Source: Actinomycetota bacterium
Lineage (GTDB): Bacteria; Actinomycetota; Acidimicrobiia; Acidimicrobiales; Ilumatobacteraceae
DNA: 56,783 nucleotides
Direction of reading: 5' to 3'
Assembly: GCA_016870865.1 (NCBI GenBank)
Contig: VGAC01000010.1
Coordinates: 1-56,783 of the forward strand
Below, piece by piece: positions 43,204 through 53,017 of this stretch. The notes under the pieces were generated by a model that was given only the letters and a program-made list of their open reading frames with translations, did no database searches and was not told the DNA's origin. The translations under genes were made by a program, and so were the position numbers. The stretch's first letter is position 1. Each line of letters begins with the position of its first letter.

Positions 43204-44577
43204 ATGATCAATGTCATCAATCCGGCCCACGGAACCGTCGTTGGCCAAGTCCACAATGCCAGCGTTGCTGATTGCCTTGCCGCGGTCGACGCGGCCCACG
43301 GAGCATTCCCCGCATGGCGCAGCACGTCCCCGCGCCAACGCGGCGAAATTTTGCGCAAGGCCTTCGAGTTGATGATGCAGTCGCAGGAGGACCTGGCGCG
43401 CCTGATCACCCAGGAAAATGGCAAGGTGTTGTCCGACGCCCGTGCCGAGGTTGGCTATGCGGCTGAGTTCTTCCGCTGGTTCAGCGAAGAGGCCGTTCGA
43501 ATCGATGGTGACTATCGCCGCGCGCCGAACGGGAACAATTGGTTGCTCGTGATGCGTCAACCTGTGGGTGTCTCACTGCTGGCTACACCCTGGAACTTTC
43601 CCGCCGCGATGGCGACACGCAAGATCGGACCTGCGCTGGCGGCTGGCTGCACCGTGGTGTTGAAGCCGGCGCATGAAACACCGCTCACCGCGCTCGCTAT
43701 CGGCGAAATTCTGAACAAAGCCGGTGTTCCCGATGGCGTGGTCAATGTCGTCGTGGCTGATCCGCCGGGACCCGCAGTCGAAGCAATGCTCGACACCGGC
43801 AAGGTGCGCAAGTTGTCGTTCACCGGATCAACACGGGTGGGATCGCTTCTCCTCAGGCACGCAGCGAAGCATGTCATCAACTGCTCGATGGAACTCGGCG
43901 GAAATGCACCGCTGATCGTCTTCGACGACGCCGACCTCGACGTGGCAATCGAGGGAACCATGCTCGCCAAAATGCGCAACGGGGGAGCGGCCTGTACCGC
44001 AGCAAACCGTCTTTTCGTACACGACCGTGTATACGGCGAGTTCGCCGAAAGATTGACGCAGAAGATGGCAACGCTCCGTCTGGGTGATGGCCTTGACCCG
44101 TCCACCACGGTCGGTCCAGTCGTGTCGCTCGCCCAACAGCAACGTGTCGCCAACCTCGTGACTACTGCCAAAAGTGAGGGTGCCAACGTCACGTGTGGCG
44201 GCACAGTCGCCGATGACGCATCATTCGGCTACCAGCCGACGGTTCTCACCGATGTTCCCTTTACCGCGAGCATTCTCAACGAGGAGGTTTTCGGACCGGT
44301 TGCACCGCTCGTGCGTTTCACCGACGCTGACGACATCGTCGCGCACTCGAACTCGGTCGACCACGGTCTCGTGTCGTACATCTTCACGCGCGACATCGGG
44401 AGAGGTATGCGACTCGCCGAGGCACTGGACACCGGAATGGTCGGCCTCAACCGCGGACTGGTGTCCGATCCCGCCGCGCCGTTCGGCGGTACGAAAGCGT
44501 CGGGTCTCGGCCGGGAGGGTGCACACGACGGACTTCTTGCCTTCCTCGAAACGAAGTACGTCGCCGGAAACTGGTGA
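43204..44577 (+). CDS. Aldehyde dehydrogenase, succinate-semialdehyde dehydrogenase-like
   Basis: 457 residues. NAD-binding PWNFPAAMATRKIGPAL, the general base E230 in MELGGNAP, catalytic C264 in GGAACTAANR, and EVFGPVAPL. The ACTAANR form is the one common in GabD-type enzymes. Oxidises an aldehyde to the acid with NAD(P). ATG 43204 has the G-run six bases upstream; ATG 43198 directly abuts the run and is less likely. Placed before an acyl-CoA dehydrogenase, which suggests aldehyde-to-acyl-CoA catabolism. Confidence 0.93.
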   Translation: MINVINPAHGTVVGQVHNASVADCLAAVDAAHGAFPAWRSTSPRQRGEILRKAFELMMQSQEDLARLITQENGKVLSDARAEVGYAAEFFRWFSEEAVRIDGDYRRAPNGNNWLLVMRQPVGVSLLATPWNFPAAMATRKIGPALAAGCTVVLKPAHETPLTALAIGEILNKAGVPDGVVNVVVADPPGPAVEAMLDTGKVRKLSFTGSTRVGSLLLRHAAKHVINCSMELGGNAPLIVFDDADLDVAIEGTMLAKMRNGGAACTAANRLFVHDRVYGEFAERLTQKMATLRLGDGLDPSTTVGPVVSLAQQQRVANLVTTAKSEGANVTCGGTVADDASFGYQPTVLTDVPFTASILNEEVFGPVAPLVRFTDADDIVAHSNSVDHGLVSYIFTRDIGRGMRLAEALDTGMVGLNRGLVSDPAAPFGGTKASGLGREGAHDGLLAFLETKYVAGNW

Positions 44578-44676
44578 GTGATCTCGGCGTAGTTCTTGAC
44601 GAAACCTTGACCTGCCTGCGCCGAGAACCCCTGGAGGGTTTGGCGAAAGTGGCCTACCGACGGGTAACTTGTCTCC

Positions 44677-45891
44677 ATGGATCAGTTTTCCCTCCAGCTC
44701 AACGACGACCAACTCCAGATCCAGGACTGGGTTCGCACCTTCGCCAAAGAAGTGATCCGCCCCGCGGCCCGTGAATGGGACGACCGCGAAGAATTCCCGT
44801 GGCCCGTGGTCCAGGAAGCCGCGAAGATCGGCCTGTACGGCTGGGAGTTCCTCATGAACGCCATGGCCGACCCATCGGGGCTGATGTTGCCGGTTGCCAT
44901 CGAGGAACTGTTCTGCGGTGACGGCGGCATCGGCATGGCCATCATGGGCTCGGGTCTCGCCGCGGCGGGAATCGCCGGAAACGGTACGCCCGAGCAGGTG
45001 ATGGAGTGGGTGCCGCAGTGTTACGGCGACGCCGACGACGTGAAGCTCGGCGCTTTTTGCGTCAGCGAACCCGACGCCGGCTCGGACGTGTCGTCGCTGC
45101 GCACGCGTGCGGTCTACGACGAAGCAACCGACGAGTGGGTGTTGAACGGAACCAAGGCCTGGATCACCAACGGTGGTATCGCCCATGTGCACGTCGTCGT
45201 TGCAGCGGTTGACCCGGCGCTCAAGGGTCGCGGCCAGGCCTCGTTCGTCGTGCCCCCCGGAACCCCAGGCTGTAGCCAGGGTCAGAAGTACGAAAAGCAC
45301 GGCATCAAAGCGAGCCATACCGCCGAGGTGGTGTTGGATGACGTGCGCGTACCGGGTCGTTGCCTGCTTGGCGGCAAGGAAAAACTTGATGCGAAACTCG
45401 CCCGCGCCCGCGAAGCAGGCCGCACCGGTGAAGCCCAACCAGCGATGAAAACTTTCGAGGCCACCCGCCCTGCAGTCGGTGCGCAGGCACTCGGTATTGC
45501 CCGTGGTGCGTACGAAATCGCACTCGAATACGCCAAGGAACGCACCGCTTTCGGCAGGCCGATCATCATGAACCAGGCGATCGCATTCAAGCTCGCCAAC
45601 ATGATCACCGAGATTGATGCCGCCCGCCTGCTCATCTGGCGCGCCGCGTGGCTTGCCAAGAACGGTGGATTCAAGAATGCCGAGGGCTCGATGTCGAAGT
45701 ACTACGCATCGGAAATGGCCGTCCGTGTCACCGAAGACGCCATCCAGATTCTCGGTGGCTACGGCTACACCCGCGAGTACCACGTCGAGCGCATGCACCG
45801 CGACGCCAAGATCCACACGATCTTCGAGGGCACCTCAGAGATTCAGCAGCTGGTGATCGCCCGCGCCATCTCCGGTCTCCGCGTGGAGTAG
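44677..45891 (+). CDS. Acyl-CoA dehydrogenase
   Basis: 404 residues. N-terminal helical domain; FAD/substrate segments CVSEPDAGSD and WITNGG; ERTAFGRPI; catalytic base E384 in IFEGTSEIQ, at the usual MCAD/SCAD position; ILGGYGYTREY. An insert of ~20 residues (ARAREAGRTGEAQP) before the C-terminal helices is unusual. Introduces a double bond in an acyl-CoA and passes electrons to ETF. ATG with TAACTT exactly 6 bases upstream. Confidence 0.95.
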   Translation: MDQFSLQLNDDQLQIQDWVRTFAKEVIRPAAREWDDREEFPWPVVQEAAKIGLYGWEFLMNAMADPSGLMLPVAIEELFCGDGGIGMAIMGSGLAAAGIAGNGTPEQVMEWVPQCYGDADDVKLGAFCVSEPDAGSDVSSLRTRAVYDEATDEWVLNGTKAWITNGGIAHVHVVVAAVDPALKGRGQASFVVPPGTPGCSQGQKYEKHGIKASHTAEVVLDDVRVPGRCLLGGKEKLDAKLARAREAGRTGEAQPAMKTFEATRPAVGAQALGIARGAYEIALEYAKERTAFGRPIIMNQAIAFKLANMITEIDAARLLIWRAAWLAKNGGFKNAEGSMSKYYASEMAVRVTEDAIQILGGYGYTREYHVERMHRDAKIHTIFEGTSEIQQLVIARAISGLRVE

Positions 45892-45900
45892 CGCAGAGAA

Positions 45901-46692
45901 TCAGCGTTTGTCGGTGCGCTGATAAAGGCGCGTGGCGATCGGGGCGAAGACCACGATCAGCAGCACTGCCCACCCAAGTGAATAGAGCATTGCGTTCTGC
46001 AATGGCCACGAGGTGGGCTCGGGCGTGCCGGTGGGAAGGTTGCCGAACCGCACGCGCACGGCATGGGTCAACGTCGACACCGGGTTCCACTCGGCCATCG
46101 TGCGCAAGACACCCGGCAGGTTGTCCGACGGTACGAAGGTGTTCGCGATGAAGGTCAAGGGAAACAACACGATGAACGTTGCGTTGTTGACGACCTCGGG
46201 TGTCGGCACCACCAGACCGAGGCACGCCATCACCCACGAGAACGAATACGAGAAGAACAGCAGCAACAGGTAGGCAACAACCGCGTCGAGAACCGACCCG
46301 CGGATGCGCCAGCCGACCGCCAGCCCGGCCAACGACATGATGACAACCGACAGGCCGTTGTAGACGACGTCGCTTGCCGTGCGTCCCGCAACGACGGCTG
46401 ACCGTGCCATCGGAAGAGATCGAAAGCGGTTGATCAGTCCCTTTTGTACGTCTTCGGCAAGTCCCGATGCGGTGAACGTGGCACCGAAGACGACCGTCTG
46501 GGCGAAGATGCCGGCGATGAGGAACTCGCGGTAGCTGCCACCGGGAATGTCGATCGACCCACCGAAGACGTAGGCAAACAGCAGCACGAACATGAGCGGC
46601 TGCATGAGAACGAACACCATCACGTCGGGCACGCGCCGGATGCGGATCACGTTGCGGCGGGCGATGGTTGCGGCGTCGCGGATCATGCTCAT
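45901..46692 (-). CDS. ABC-2 type exporter permease (DrrB-like)
   Basis: 263 residues, six hydrophobic helices. PLMFVLLFAYVFGG, GLAEDVQKGLINRFRSLPMAR and PLTFIANTFVP followed by WNPVSTLTHAVR are typical of daunorubicin-type ABC-2 permeases. Exports a lipophilic compound or lipid with the adjacent ATPase. The ATG overlaps the ATPase TGA (ATGA). Confidence 0.93.
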   Translation of the reverse strand: MSMIRDAATIARRNVIRIRRVPDVMVFVLMQPLMFVLLFAYVFGGSIDIPGGSYREFLIAGIFAQTVVFGATFTASGLAEDVQKGLINRFRSLPMARSAVVAGRTASDVVYNGLSVVIMSLAGLAVGWRIRGSVLDAVVAYLLLLFFSYSFSWVMACLGLVVPTPEVVNNATFIVLFPLTFIANTFVPSDNLPGVLRTMAEWNPVSTLTHAVRVRFGNLPTGTPEPTSWPLQNAMLYSLGWAVLLIVVFAPIATRLYQRTDKR

Positions 46693-47666
46693 GACGCCCC
46701 CTCCACTTCGGCGGCATGTCCGGTGAGTTCCATGAAGACGTCGTCGAGCGTTGGTCGACGAAGGCCGATGTCGACAACGTCGATGTTCGCTGCCTGCAAA
46801 TCGTTCAGAACCGAAGAGAGTGCATCGACGCCACTGGCAACCGGTACCGATACGAGAGCCTCATCGGCAACGATGCGTACGGCGCCGGATGCGACCGAGG
46901 CAACGATCGATTCGACACGTCCAATATCTTCGGGTCTGGCGAGGTGCACATCAAGGTGCTCGCCCCCCACGTGCCTCTTCAGTTCCTGCGACGTGCCGCG
47001 TGCAATTGCACGACCGTGGTCGATGACGACGATTTCGTTCGCCAACTGGTCGGCCTCTTCCAGGTACTGTGTCGTTAGCACGACGGTCGTTCCATCAGCC
47101 ACGCGGTTGCGAATGGCATCCCAGAGTTCACCGCGGCTACGAGGGTCGAGGCCCGTTGTGGGTTCATCAAGGAACAGCACGGGCGGATCGGCCAACAGCG
47201 CACCGGCCAGGTCGATACGACGGCGCATGCCGCCCGAAAACGTCTTGAGAGGCCGGTGTGCCGAGTCGGTCAACCGGAACTGCTCGATCAGGTCCTCGGC
47301 GCGCTTTCGGGCCTCGCGCCGCGTCATGCCATAGAGACAACCGATCATTTCCAGGTTCTCTGTTGCGGTGAGGTGCTCGTCGACGGCGGCGTACTGGCCC
47401 GACAATCCAATCAGCGAGCGGACCCGCTGGGGTTCGGCAACCACGTCGAGTCCCGCGACCCTGGCCCAACCGCTGTCGGGGGAAATGAGGGTGGTCAGCA
47501 CCGATACGGCGGTCGTTTTGCCTGCGCCGTTGGGCCCGAGAAGCCCGAGCACGGTTCCCGTGGGCACCGCGAGGTCAAGGCCGTCGAGGGCCGTCACTTC
47601 GCCGTACCGCTTGACGATGCCACTCGCTTCGACCGCAAGGCCGGTGTTGGTGTGGGGGGTATTCAC
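46689..47666 (-). CDS. ABC exporter ATPase (DrrA-like)
   Basis: 325 residues. Walker A GPNGAGKTT (44-52), signature FSGGMRRR, Walker B VLFLDEPTTGLD, H-loop TTQYLEEAD. The C-terminal ~90-residue extension ending in RRPTLDDVFMELTG is the DrrA C-terminal domain. Pairs with the ABC-2 permease. GTG at 47666 with TAGGCT 7 bases upstream. Divergent from the BVMO gene. Confidence 0.94.
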   Translation of the reverse strand: MNTPHTNTGLAVEASGIVKRYGEVTALDGLDLAVPTGTVLGLLGPNGAGKTTAVSVLTTLISPDSGWARVAGLDVVAEPQRVRSLIGLSGQYAAVDEHLTATENLEMIGCLYGMTRREARKRAEDLIEQFRLTDSAHRPLKTFSGGMRRRIDLAGALLADPPVLFLDEPTTGLDPRSRGELWDAIRNRVADGTTVVLTTQYLEEADQLANEIVVIDHGRAIARGTSQELKRHVGGEHLDVHLARPEDIGRVESIVASVASGAVRIVADEALVSVPVASGVDALSSVLNDLQAANIDVVDIGLRRPTLDDVFMELTGHAAEVEGAS

Positions 47667-47770
47667 GTTTGCGAGCCTACTGAGGCTTGTTTGGGGCTGG
47701 CCTCGGATGAACTCTGTTGCCCCGACTATCGTCGGAGCAGTTGGACCGATCGGCCAAGGGGGCTTGGGCT

Positions 47771-50335
47771 ATGGCCAAAAGTAATGTCGATGTCGTAGTC
47801 GTGGGTGCCGGTTTCGCCGGCATGTACCTGTTGCACGAACTACGCCAGAACGGCTTTTCGTCGCGTGTGCTGGAGGCCGGCGACGACGTGGGTGGCACGT
47901 GGTATTGGAACCGCTATCCCGGCGCCCGTTGCGACATTGCCACGACGGACTACCAGTACACCTGGGATCCGGAGCTTTTCGAGGAGTGGCAGTGGTCGGA
48001 AAAGCACGCAGCCCAGCCCGAAATCCTGCGTTACGCCCAGTTCGTGGCGAAGAAGCATGATCTCTACTCGGGTATCGACTTCGAGGTGCGTGTCGAGAAA
48101 GCGGCATGGGACGACGCGGCGAAAAAGTGGTCGATCCATACGTCGACGGGGGAAACCATCACCAGCCGTCATTATGTGATGGCCACGGGCTGTCTCTCCG
48201 TGCCCAAGGACCCCGACATTTCGGGCACCGATCGCTTCACCGGTGATGTGTACGTGACGGGTCGTTGGCCCCACGAGGAGGTCGACTTCACGGGCAAGCG
48301 TGTCGCCGTGATTGGCACGGGTTCGTCAGCCATTCAGTCGATGCCGCACATCGCTGCGCAGGCGAAGGAGCTCGTTGTCTTTCAGCGGACCGCGAACTTT
48401 TCGATGCCCGCGCAGAACGGACCGCAGCCAGCCGATCGCCGCGCCCGCCTGAAGGCCGATCGCATCGCCTATCAGAGCGAGGCGCGCATGTCGCCGACCG
48501 GCGTGCCGATGGAGATGGCAACGGTCTCGGCGCTCTCCGTGTCGCGTGAAGAAGCGTTCTCGATGCTCGAGAAGTCGTGGCAAAAGGGAGAACTGCTGCA
48601 GATCGGTGCCACGTTCAGCGACGTCGGCATCAACCGCGCCGCAAACGAAGTTGTGTGTGATTTCATGCGTTCGAAGATTCATGAAGTCGTGAAGGACCCC
48701 GAAACAGCCGAGACGCTGAGCCCTCGGGGCCACGCCTACGGCACCAAGCGGCCGTGCATGGACACGAATTACTTCGAGGTCTTCAACATGCCCCACGTGC
48801 GCCTTGTCGACATCCGCAAGAAGCCGATTACCTCGATCACCGAGACCGGCATCGATTTCGCGGGTGAGTCCCAAGAGTTCGACGCCATCGTCTATGCGAC
48901 CGGTTTCGATGCGATGACCGGAGCAATCGTCAATGTCGACATCACCGGAAAGAACGGCATAACGCTCAAGAAGAAATGGGAGAGCGGACCGCTCACCTAC
49001 CTCGGACTCACAACCGTGGGCTTCCCCAACTTCTACATGATCACGGGCCCGGGTAGCCCGTCGGTGCTGTCGAACATGATGGTCTCGATCGAACAGCACG
49101 TCGAGTGGATTCGCGACGCTCTCCTGGACATGAGAGCAAAGGGCTTCGACACGATCGAGCCGATGCCCGAGGCCGAAGAAGACTGGCGCGTGCACTGCAC
49201 CGACTGCGCGGACATCACGCTTTTCCAGGACACGAACTCGTGGTACATGGGTGCCAACGTTCCCGGTAAGCCACGTGTTCTCTTCCCGTACATCGGGGGC
49301 GTCGGTCGCTATCGGCGTATCTGTACCGAGGCCTTGCAGGGTGGATTCGTGGGCTTCGAGATGCAGGGGAACGGAAAACACCAGATGAATCCCGGTCCGG
49401 TGCGCCTCATGCAGCCCGATGTCGAAATGATGCTCGATGCCATGGCGATGCTCGAACTTCCACCCATTGAAGCCATGTCACCCGCCGAGGCGCGCGGCTT
49501 CATGGACGCGTCCGCAACGATGCGTGCACCCGGGCCCGACGTCGGCGAGATCGTCGACGGCACCTTCCCGGGTGCCGCGGGTGACTTGGAGTACCGCATC
49601 TACCGTCCGGCATCGCAGGGCCCGCACCCGATCGTCGTGTATTACCACGGTGGCGGTTGGGTTCTTGGCAGCCACACATCCGACGACCCGATGTGCCGCG
49701 ATCTGTGCGAGCGGGCCGATGTGATGATCATTTCGGTGAATTACCGCCACGCACCCGAGGCGCGTTTCCCCGCGGCCGTCGACGATGCGTGGGAGGCGCT
49801 CAAGTGGGTCGCCGGCAACGCACGGCAGCTCGGTGGCAGTGCAGATCGCATTGCCGTCGCGGGTTGGAGCGCCGGTGGCAATCTCGCAGCCGTTGTCGCC
49901 CAGATGGCGCGCGACAACGGTGGCCCCGCTTTGTGTGGGCAGTTGTTGCTGACACCCGTCACCGACGGGTCTCGACAGTCGGCGTCCTACGACGAGAACG
50001 GCGAGGGTTACGTGCTGACGAAGAACGTCATGGAGTGGTTCTGGAACCACTACGCAAGCACCGAAGACCGCAAGCAGGTCAAGGCATCACCGCTACTCGC
50101 GAAAAGCCTCGCAAACCTGCCTCCAGCAATGATCGTGACCGGCCAATTCGACCCGCTACGAGACGAGGGAAACGCGTACGCACGTGCGCTCAGCGAAGCC
50201 GGTGTGCAGGTCAAGCGCATCCAGGCGCGTGGACACATCCACACCTCCATCACGATGGTCGACATGTTGCCGTCGGGTAAGTCGGTTCGGGCCAAGATGG
50301 CCTCGGGCCTGCGCGAATTCTTCGTGGGGAAATAG
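47771..50335 (+). CDS. Baeyer-Villiger monooxygenase fused to an HSL-type esterase
   Basis: 854 residues in one frame. Residues 1 to ~545 form a flavin monooxygenase: FAD site GAGFAG (12-17), VGGTWYWNRYPGARCD, NADPH site VIGTGSSAIQ and YATGFDAMTG. The BVMO fingerprint FxGxxxHxxxWP appears as FTGDVYVTGRWP (156-167), so the usual His is V162. Residues ~575-854 are an alpha/beta hydrolase of the HSL family: HGGGW (626-630), nucleophile S700 in GWSAGG, D794 and H824. A ketone would be turned into an ester and the ester cleaved. ATG at 47771 opens the FAD domain; GTG/ATG further up would only add a non-homologous stretch. Confidence 0.93.
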   Translation: MAKSNVDVVVVGAGFAGMYLLHELRQNGFSSRVLEAGDDVGGTWYWNRYPGARCDIATTDYQYTWDPELFEEWQWSEKHAAQPEILRYAQFVAKKHDLYSGIDFEVRVEKAAWDDAAKKWSIHTSTGETITSRHYVMATGCLSVPKDPDISGTDRFTGDVYVTGRWPHEEVDFTGKRVAVIGTGSSAIQSMPHIAAQAKELVVFQRTANFSMPAQNGPQPADRRARLKADRIAYQSEARMSPTGVPMEMATVSALSVSREEAFSMLEKSWQKGELLQIGATFSDVGINRAANEVVCDFMRSKIHEVVKDPETAETLSPRGHAYGTKRPCMDTNYFEVFNMPHVRLVDIRKKPITSITETGIDFAGESQEFDAIVYATGFDAMTGAIVNVDITGKNGITLKKKWESGPLTYLGLTTVGFPNFYMITGPGSPSVLSNMMVSIEQHVEWIRDALLDMRAKGFDTIEPMPEAEEDWRVHCTDCADITLFQDTNSWYMGANVPGKPRVLFPYIGGVGRYRRICTEALQGGFVGFEMQGNGKHQMNPGPVRLMQPDVEMMLDAMAMLELPPIEAMSPAEARGFMDASATMRAPGPDVGEIVDGTFPGAAGDLEYRIYRPASQGPHPIVVYYHGGGWVLGSHTSDDPMCRDLCERADVMIISVNYRHAPEARFPAAVDDAWEALKWVAGNARQLGGSADRIAVAGWSAGGNLAAVVAQMARDNGGPALCGQLLLTPVTDGSRQSASYDENGEGYVLTKNVMEWFWNHYASTEDRKQVKASPLLAKSLANLPPAMIVTGQFDPLRDEGNAYARALSEAGVQVKRIQARGHIHTSITMVDMLPSGKSVRAKMASGLREFFVGK

Positions 50336-50345
50336 CCTCCGTCAC

Positions 50346-50969
50346 ATGGGGGTCGACACCTCGAGTAGCCATTTCTGGGACGAGCGATACGGTGGCGAGG
50401 GTTTTGCGTTCGGAGATCAGCCGAACGACTTCCTCGTTGACGTCGAACCGACGCTGACGAGAGGTGACACGTTGATGTTGGGTGACGGTGAGGGTCGCAA
50501 CGGCGTGTGGATGGCGCAGCAAGGCCATCGAATCGCCACGGTTGACCTCAGTGCGGTCGGGGTCGCAAAGGCCAGAGAACTTGCCCGGCTCCGCCACGTC
50601 GTCATCGATGCACGGGTCGGTGACCTCGACACCTTCGACATGGGGGACGAGCAGTGGGACAACGTTGTGTCGATCTTCTGCCACGAGCCGTCCGAGCTTC
50701 GGCGCAGGGTGCACGCCAACGTAAGGGCGGCACTGCGACCCGGCGGTCGCTTTGTTCTCGAGTCGTACAATGAAGCCAACATCGGTCGCGGTGTCGGCGG
50801 CCCGCAGAGCAACGACATCACGGTCGAATTGGGAGAACTTGAATCCGACTTTGTCGGCTGGTCGTGGGAGGTCCACCGAGCGGTCGACCGCAGCATCGTC
50901 GAGGGTCGGTCTCATTCGGGCCAGAGCTCGACGGTTCAGTTCGTCGCCGTGAAGCCGGGTGGGAGATGA
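50346..50969 (+). CDS. Class I SAM-dependent methyltransferase (TehB-like)
   Basis: 207 residues. HFWDERYGGEGFAFGDQPNDFL is the opening seen in TehB/thiopurine-type enzymes. Motif I is modified to LMLGDGEGRNGVWMAQ (E/G-rich), then TVDLSAVGVAKA and LRPGGRFVLESY. Substrate unknown; may detoxify or modify small nucleophiles. ATG 10 bases after the BVMO stop; the longer frame overlaps BVMO and is rejected. Confidence 0.85.
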   Translation: MGVDTSSSHFWDERYGGEGFAFGDQPNDFLVDVEPTLTRGDTLMLGDGEGRNGVWMAQQGHRIATVDLSAVGVAKARELARLRHVVIDARVGDLDTFDMGDEQWDNVVSIFCHEPSELRRRVHANVRAALRPGGRFVLESYNEANIGRGVGGPQSNDITVELGELESDFVGWSWEVHRAVDRSIVEGRSHSGQSSTVQFVAVKPGGR

Positions 50970-50976
50970 GTCGAAG

Positions 50977-51729
50977 GTGAAGGTGTTCGTTCACGGGAAC
51001 CCCGAGACGTCGGCAATCTGGCAACCGATTGCCGACGAACTCAAAGAGGGTGGGCTCAGTGACGTCGTCTTGCTGTCACCGCCCGGATTCGGGTCGTCAA
51101 CCCCACCGCAGTGGACGGCGACGCAGCTCGCCTACACCGAATGGTTGATCAATGAGGTCGAACGTCTCGGTGAGCCCGCCGACATCGTCGGCCACGACTG
51201 GGGCGCGGGTCATGTGTACGGGGCACTCGCACGCCGTCCGGACTTGTTCTCCTCGTGGGCTGCCGATTGCGGCGGACTGCTGCACACCAACTACGTGTGG
51301 CACGACGCGGCACAGGCATGGCAGACGCCCGGAGTTGGCGAAGAGTCGGTTGGCTTGCTGACGCACATGGACAAGGCCGACCTGGCTGGGGTCCTCGAAG
51401 GTCTTGGAATGAACCAATCAATTGCGGGTGACGTCTCGATGCATGTCAACCAAGAGATGGGGCGGTGCATTCTCGCGCTCTACCGGTCGGCAGCCCAGCC
51501 GGCCATGTGCGACCTTGGCGCACGGCTGGCCTCGATGCAACTTCCCCGCGGTGCGGTCATTATCCCCACGGCTGATACCTATGCGGGTACGCCCGAAATG
51601 GCGAGAGACATTGCCCGTTCGCTGTATGCCACGACGATCGAACTGGCCGGTCGGGGTCATTGGTGGATGATCGAGGACCCTGCCACTGCCGCACGACAGT
51701 TGATCGAATTCTGGGGTGCCACAACCTGA
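50977..51729 (+). CDS. Alpha/beta hydrolase with Asp nucleophile
   Basis: About 250 residues. VHGNPETSAIW (oxyanion loop), SPPGFGSS, GHDWGAGH with an Asp nucleophile as in haloalkane dehalogenases and epoxide hydrolases, and a C-terminal GRGHWWMIEDP that supplies the His. Reaction class likely dehalogenation or epoxide opening; not decidable. GTG at 50977 has GGAG about 11 bases upstream. The in-frame GTG 50959 overlaps the methyltransferase and is the alternative. Confidence 0.85.
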   Translation: MKVFVHGNPETSAIWQPIADELKEGGLSDVVLLSPPGFGSSTPPQWTATQLAYTEWLINEVERLGEPADIVGHDWGAGHVYGALARRPDLFSSWAADCGGLLHTNYVWHDAAQAWQTPGVGEESVGLLTHMDKADLAGVLEGLGMNQSIAGDVSMHVNQEMGRCILALYRSAAQPAMCDLGARLASMQLPRGAVIIPTADTYAGTPEMARDIARSLYATTIELAGRGHWWMIEDPATAARQLIEFWGATT

Positions 51730-51757
51730 GCTTCGAGAGTCTCGGGTGGTGCCGTGG

Positions 51758-52990
51758 TCACTCGTCGTCGAGGGGCAACCCTTCGCCATCGTCGCCCGCA
51801 GCAAGTTCCATGATGCCCTGCTTGGTACGCATTTTTTCGATGGCCTTGATCGGTACGTTCAACTTCTTGAAGCGTGTGCCGTCGGTGCCGATGCTGTCGA
51901 CCTTGTCGGTGAGCTTTTGGAACGTGTCCTTCACCTCGTCGACAGCCTTGACGTAGTTCTGCCATTCCTTGTTGAACTTGGCGATCTGCTGCATGATCGA
52001 CGCTGCAGTTTGTTCGGTGTGGAAGCTGTCTGTTGCCTGGCGGATCACCGACAAGAACGAATACAGCGCCAGCGGTGAACACAACACCACCTTCTTGGCC
52101 AGTGCATAGTCGATCATTCCCGGGTCGGCTTCGTGAACGAAGCCGCTGATGCTTTCGTTGGGAAGGAACATGAGCACGTAGTCAAGGGCCTCTTCCTTGG
52201 CGTTGAGCGTGTAGTCGCGACGTGCCAGGGTGTCGACGTGGCCCTTCACCGCCTTCACAAAATCTTCCTTGGCCTGTTGACGAAGTGCATCGTTGTCGGC
52301 GTTGAAGTGGTCGGCATAGCGGTCGAGCGGGAACTTCACGTCCATGAACAGGACGCGGTCGGGCGGCATCAAGAACTTGTAGTCCGGCCGGCCACCAACC
52401 ACGTTCACGTCTTGTTTTGAATAGTTCACACCCTCGATGAACCCCACCGCACGCAACATGTCTTCGACCACGCGCTCGCCCCATTGGCCGCGCTTTTGCG
52501 AACTCGACAGAATCTCGCTGAGGTTGTCGGTGCGTCGTGCCAATGCCTCGACGGCCTTGCCCACACTGTCGTACTGGGTGTTGTTGATTTGGCGCAGTTG
52601 TTGCAGCTCGGTCGACAACGCATCGAGACGCTGGCCCATTTGCCCAACGAACGTCTTCAACGTCGTGTCGATGACCTCGGCCCGGGCACCCAGCTGCTCG
52701 CCACCCGACACCGCGATCTTCTCGGCCGCCATCTTGATGGACTCCTCGCGATCAAGACGCGCTCGCTCGCTCATTTGATGCATGGCACCCGCCAGCGACG
52801 CGTTCACCGTTTCGGTCACCGTTCGCGCCAGCTCCGCCGACATCTCGGCCCGCAACGCCGCCGTGTCGATCACCGGGGTGGGTGGCACCACCGCAACCGG
52901 CGCCGACTGCTGGGCGCGCCTCTGGCCGACAAGCAACAGGGCCACAGCCCCAAGAGCAGCGACCCCGACCACGACTGAGACAACTTCCAT
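51758..52990 (-). CDS. rmuC: DNA recombination protein RmuC
   Basis: 410 residues. N-terminal TM helix (1-20), a long coiled coil (about 45-165) and the RmuC nuclease-like domain: RGQWGERVVEDML, YKFLMPPDRVLFMDVKFPLD and LPNESISGFVHEADP. Limits certain inversions and rearrangements in E. coli. Asp/Lys residues in MDVKFPLD fit the PD-(D/E)xK-like site. ATG with TATTTT exactly 6 bases upstream. Acidic tail GDDGEGLPLDDE. Confidence 0.95.
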   Translation of the reverse strand: MEVVSVVVGVAALGAVALLLVGQRRAQQSAPVAVVPPTPVIDTAALRAEMSAELARTVTETVNASLAGAMHQMSERARLDREESIKMAAEKIAVSGGEQLGARAEVIDTTLKTFVGQMGQRLDALSTELQQLRQINNTQYDSVGKAVEALARRTDNLSEILSSSQKRGQWGERVVEDMLRAVGFIEGVNYSKQDVNVVGGRPDYKFLMPPDRVLFMDVKFPLDRYADHFNADNDALRQQAKEDFVKAVKGHVDTLARRDYTLNAKEEALDYVLMFLPNESISGFVHEADPGMIDYALAKKVVLCSPLALYSFLSVIRQATDSFHTEQTAASIMQQIAKFNKEWQNYVKAVDEVKDTFQKLTDKVDSIGTDGTRFKKLNVPIKAIEKMRTKQGIMELAAGDDGEGLPLDDE

Positions 52991-53017
52991 ATTCTCAAAA
53001 TAGACCAGGGGTGTGCG

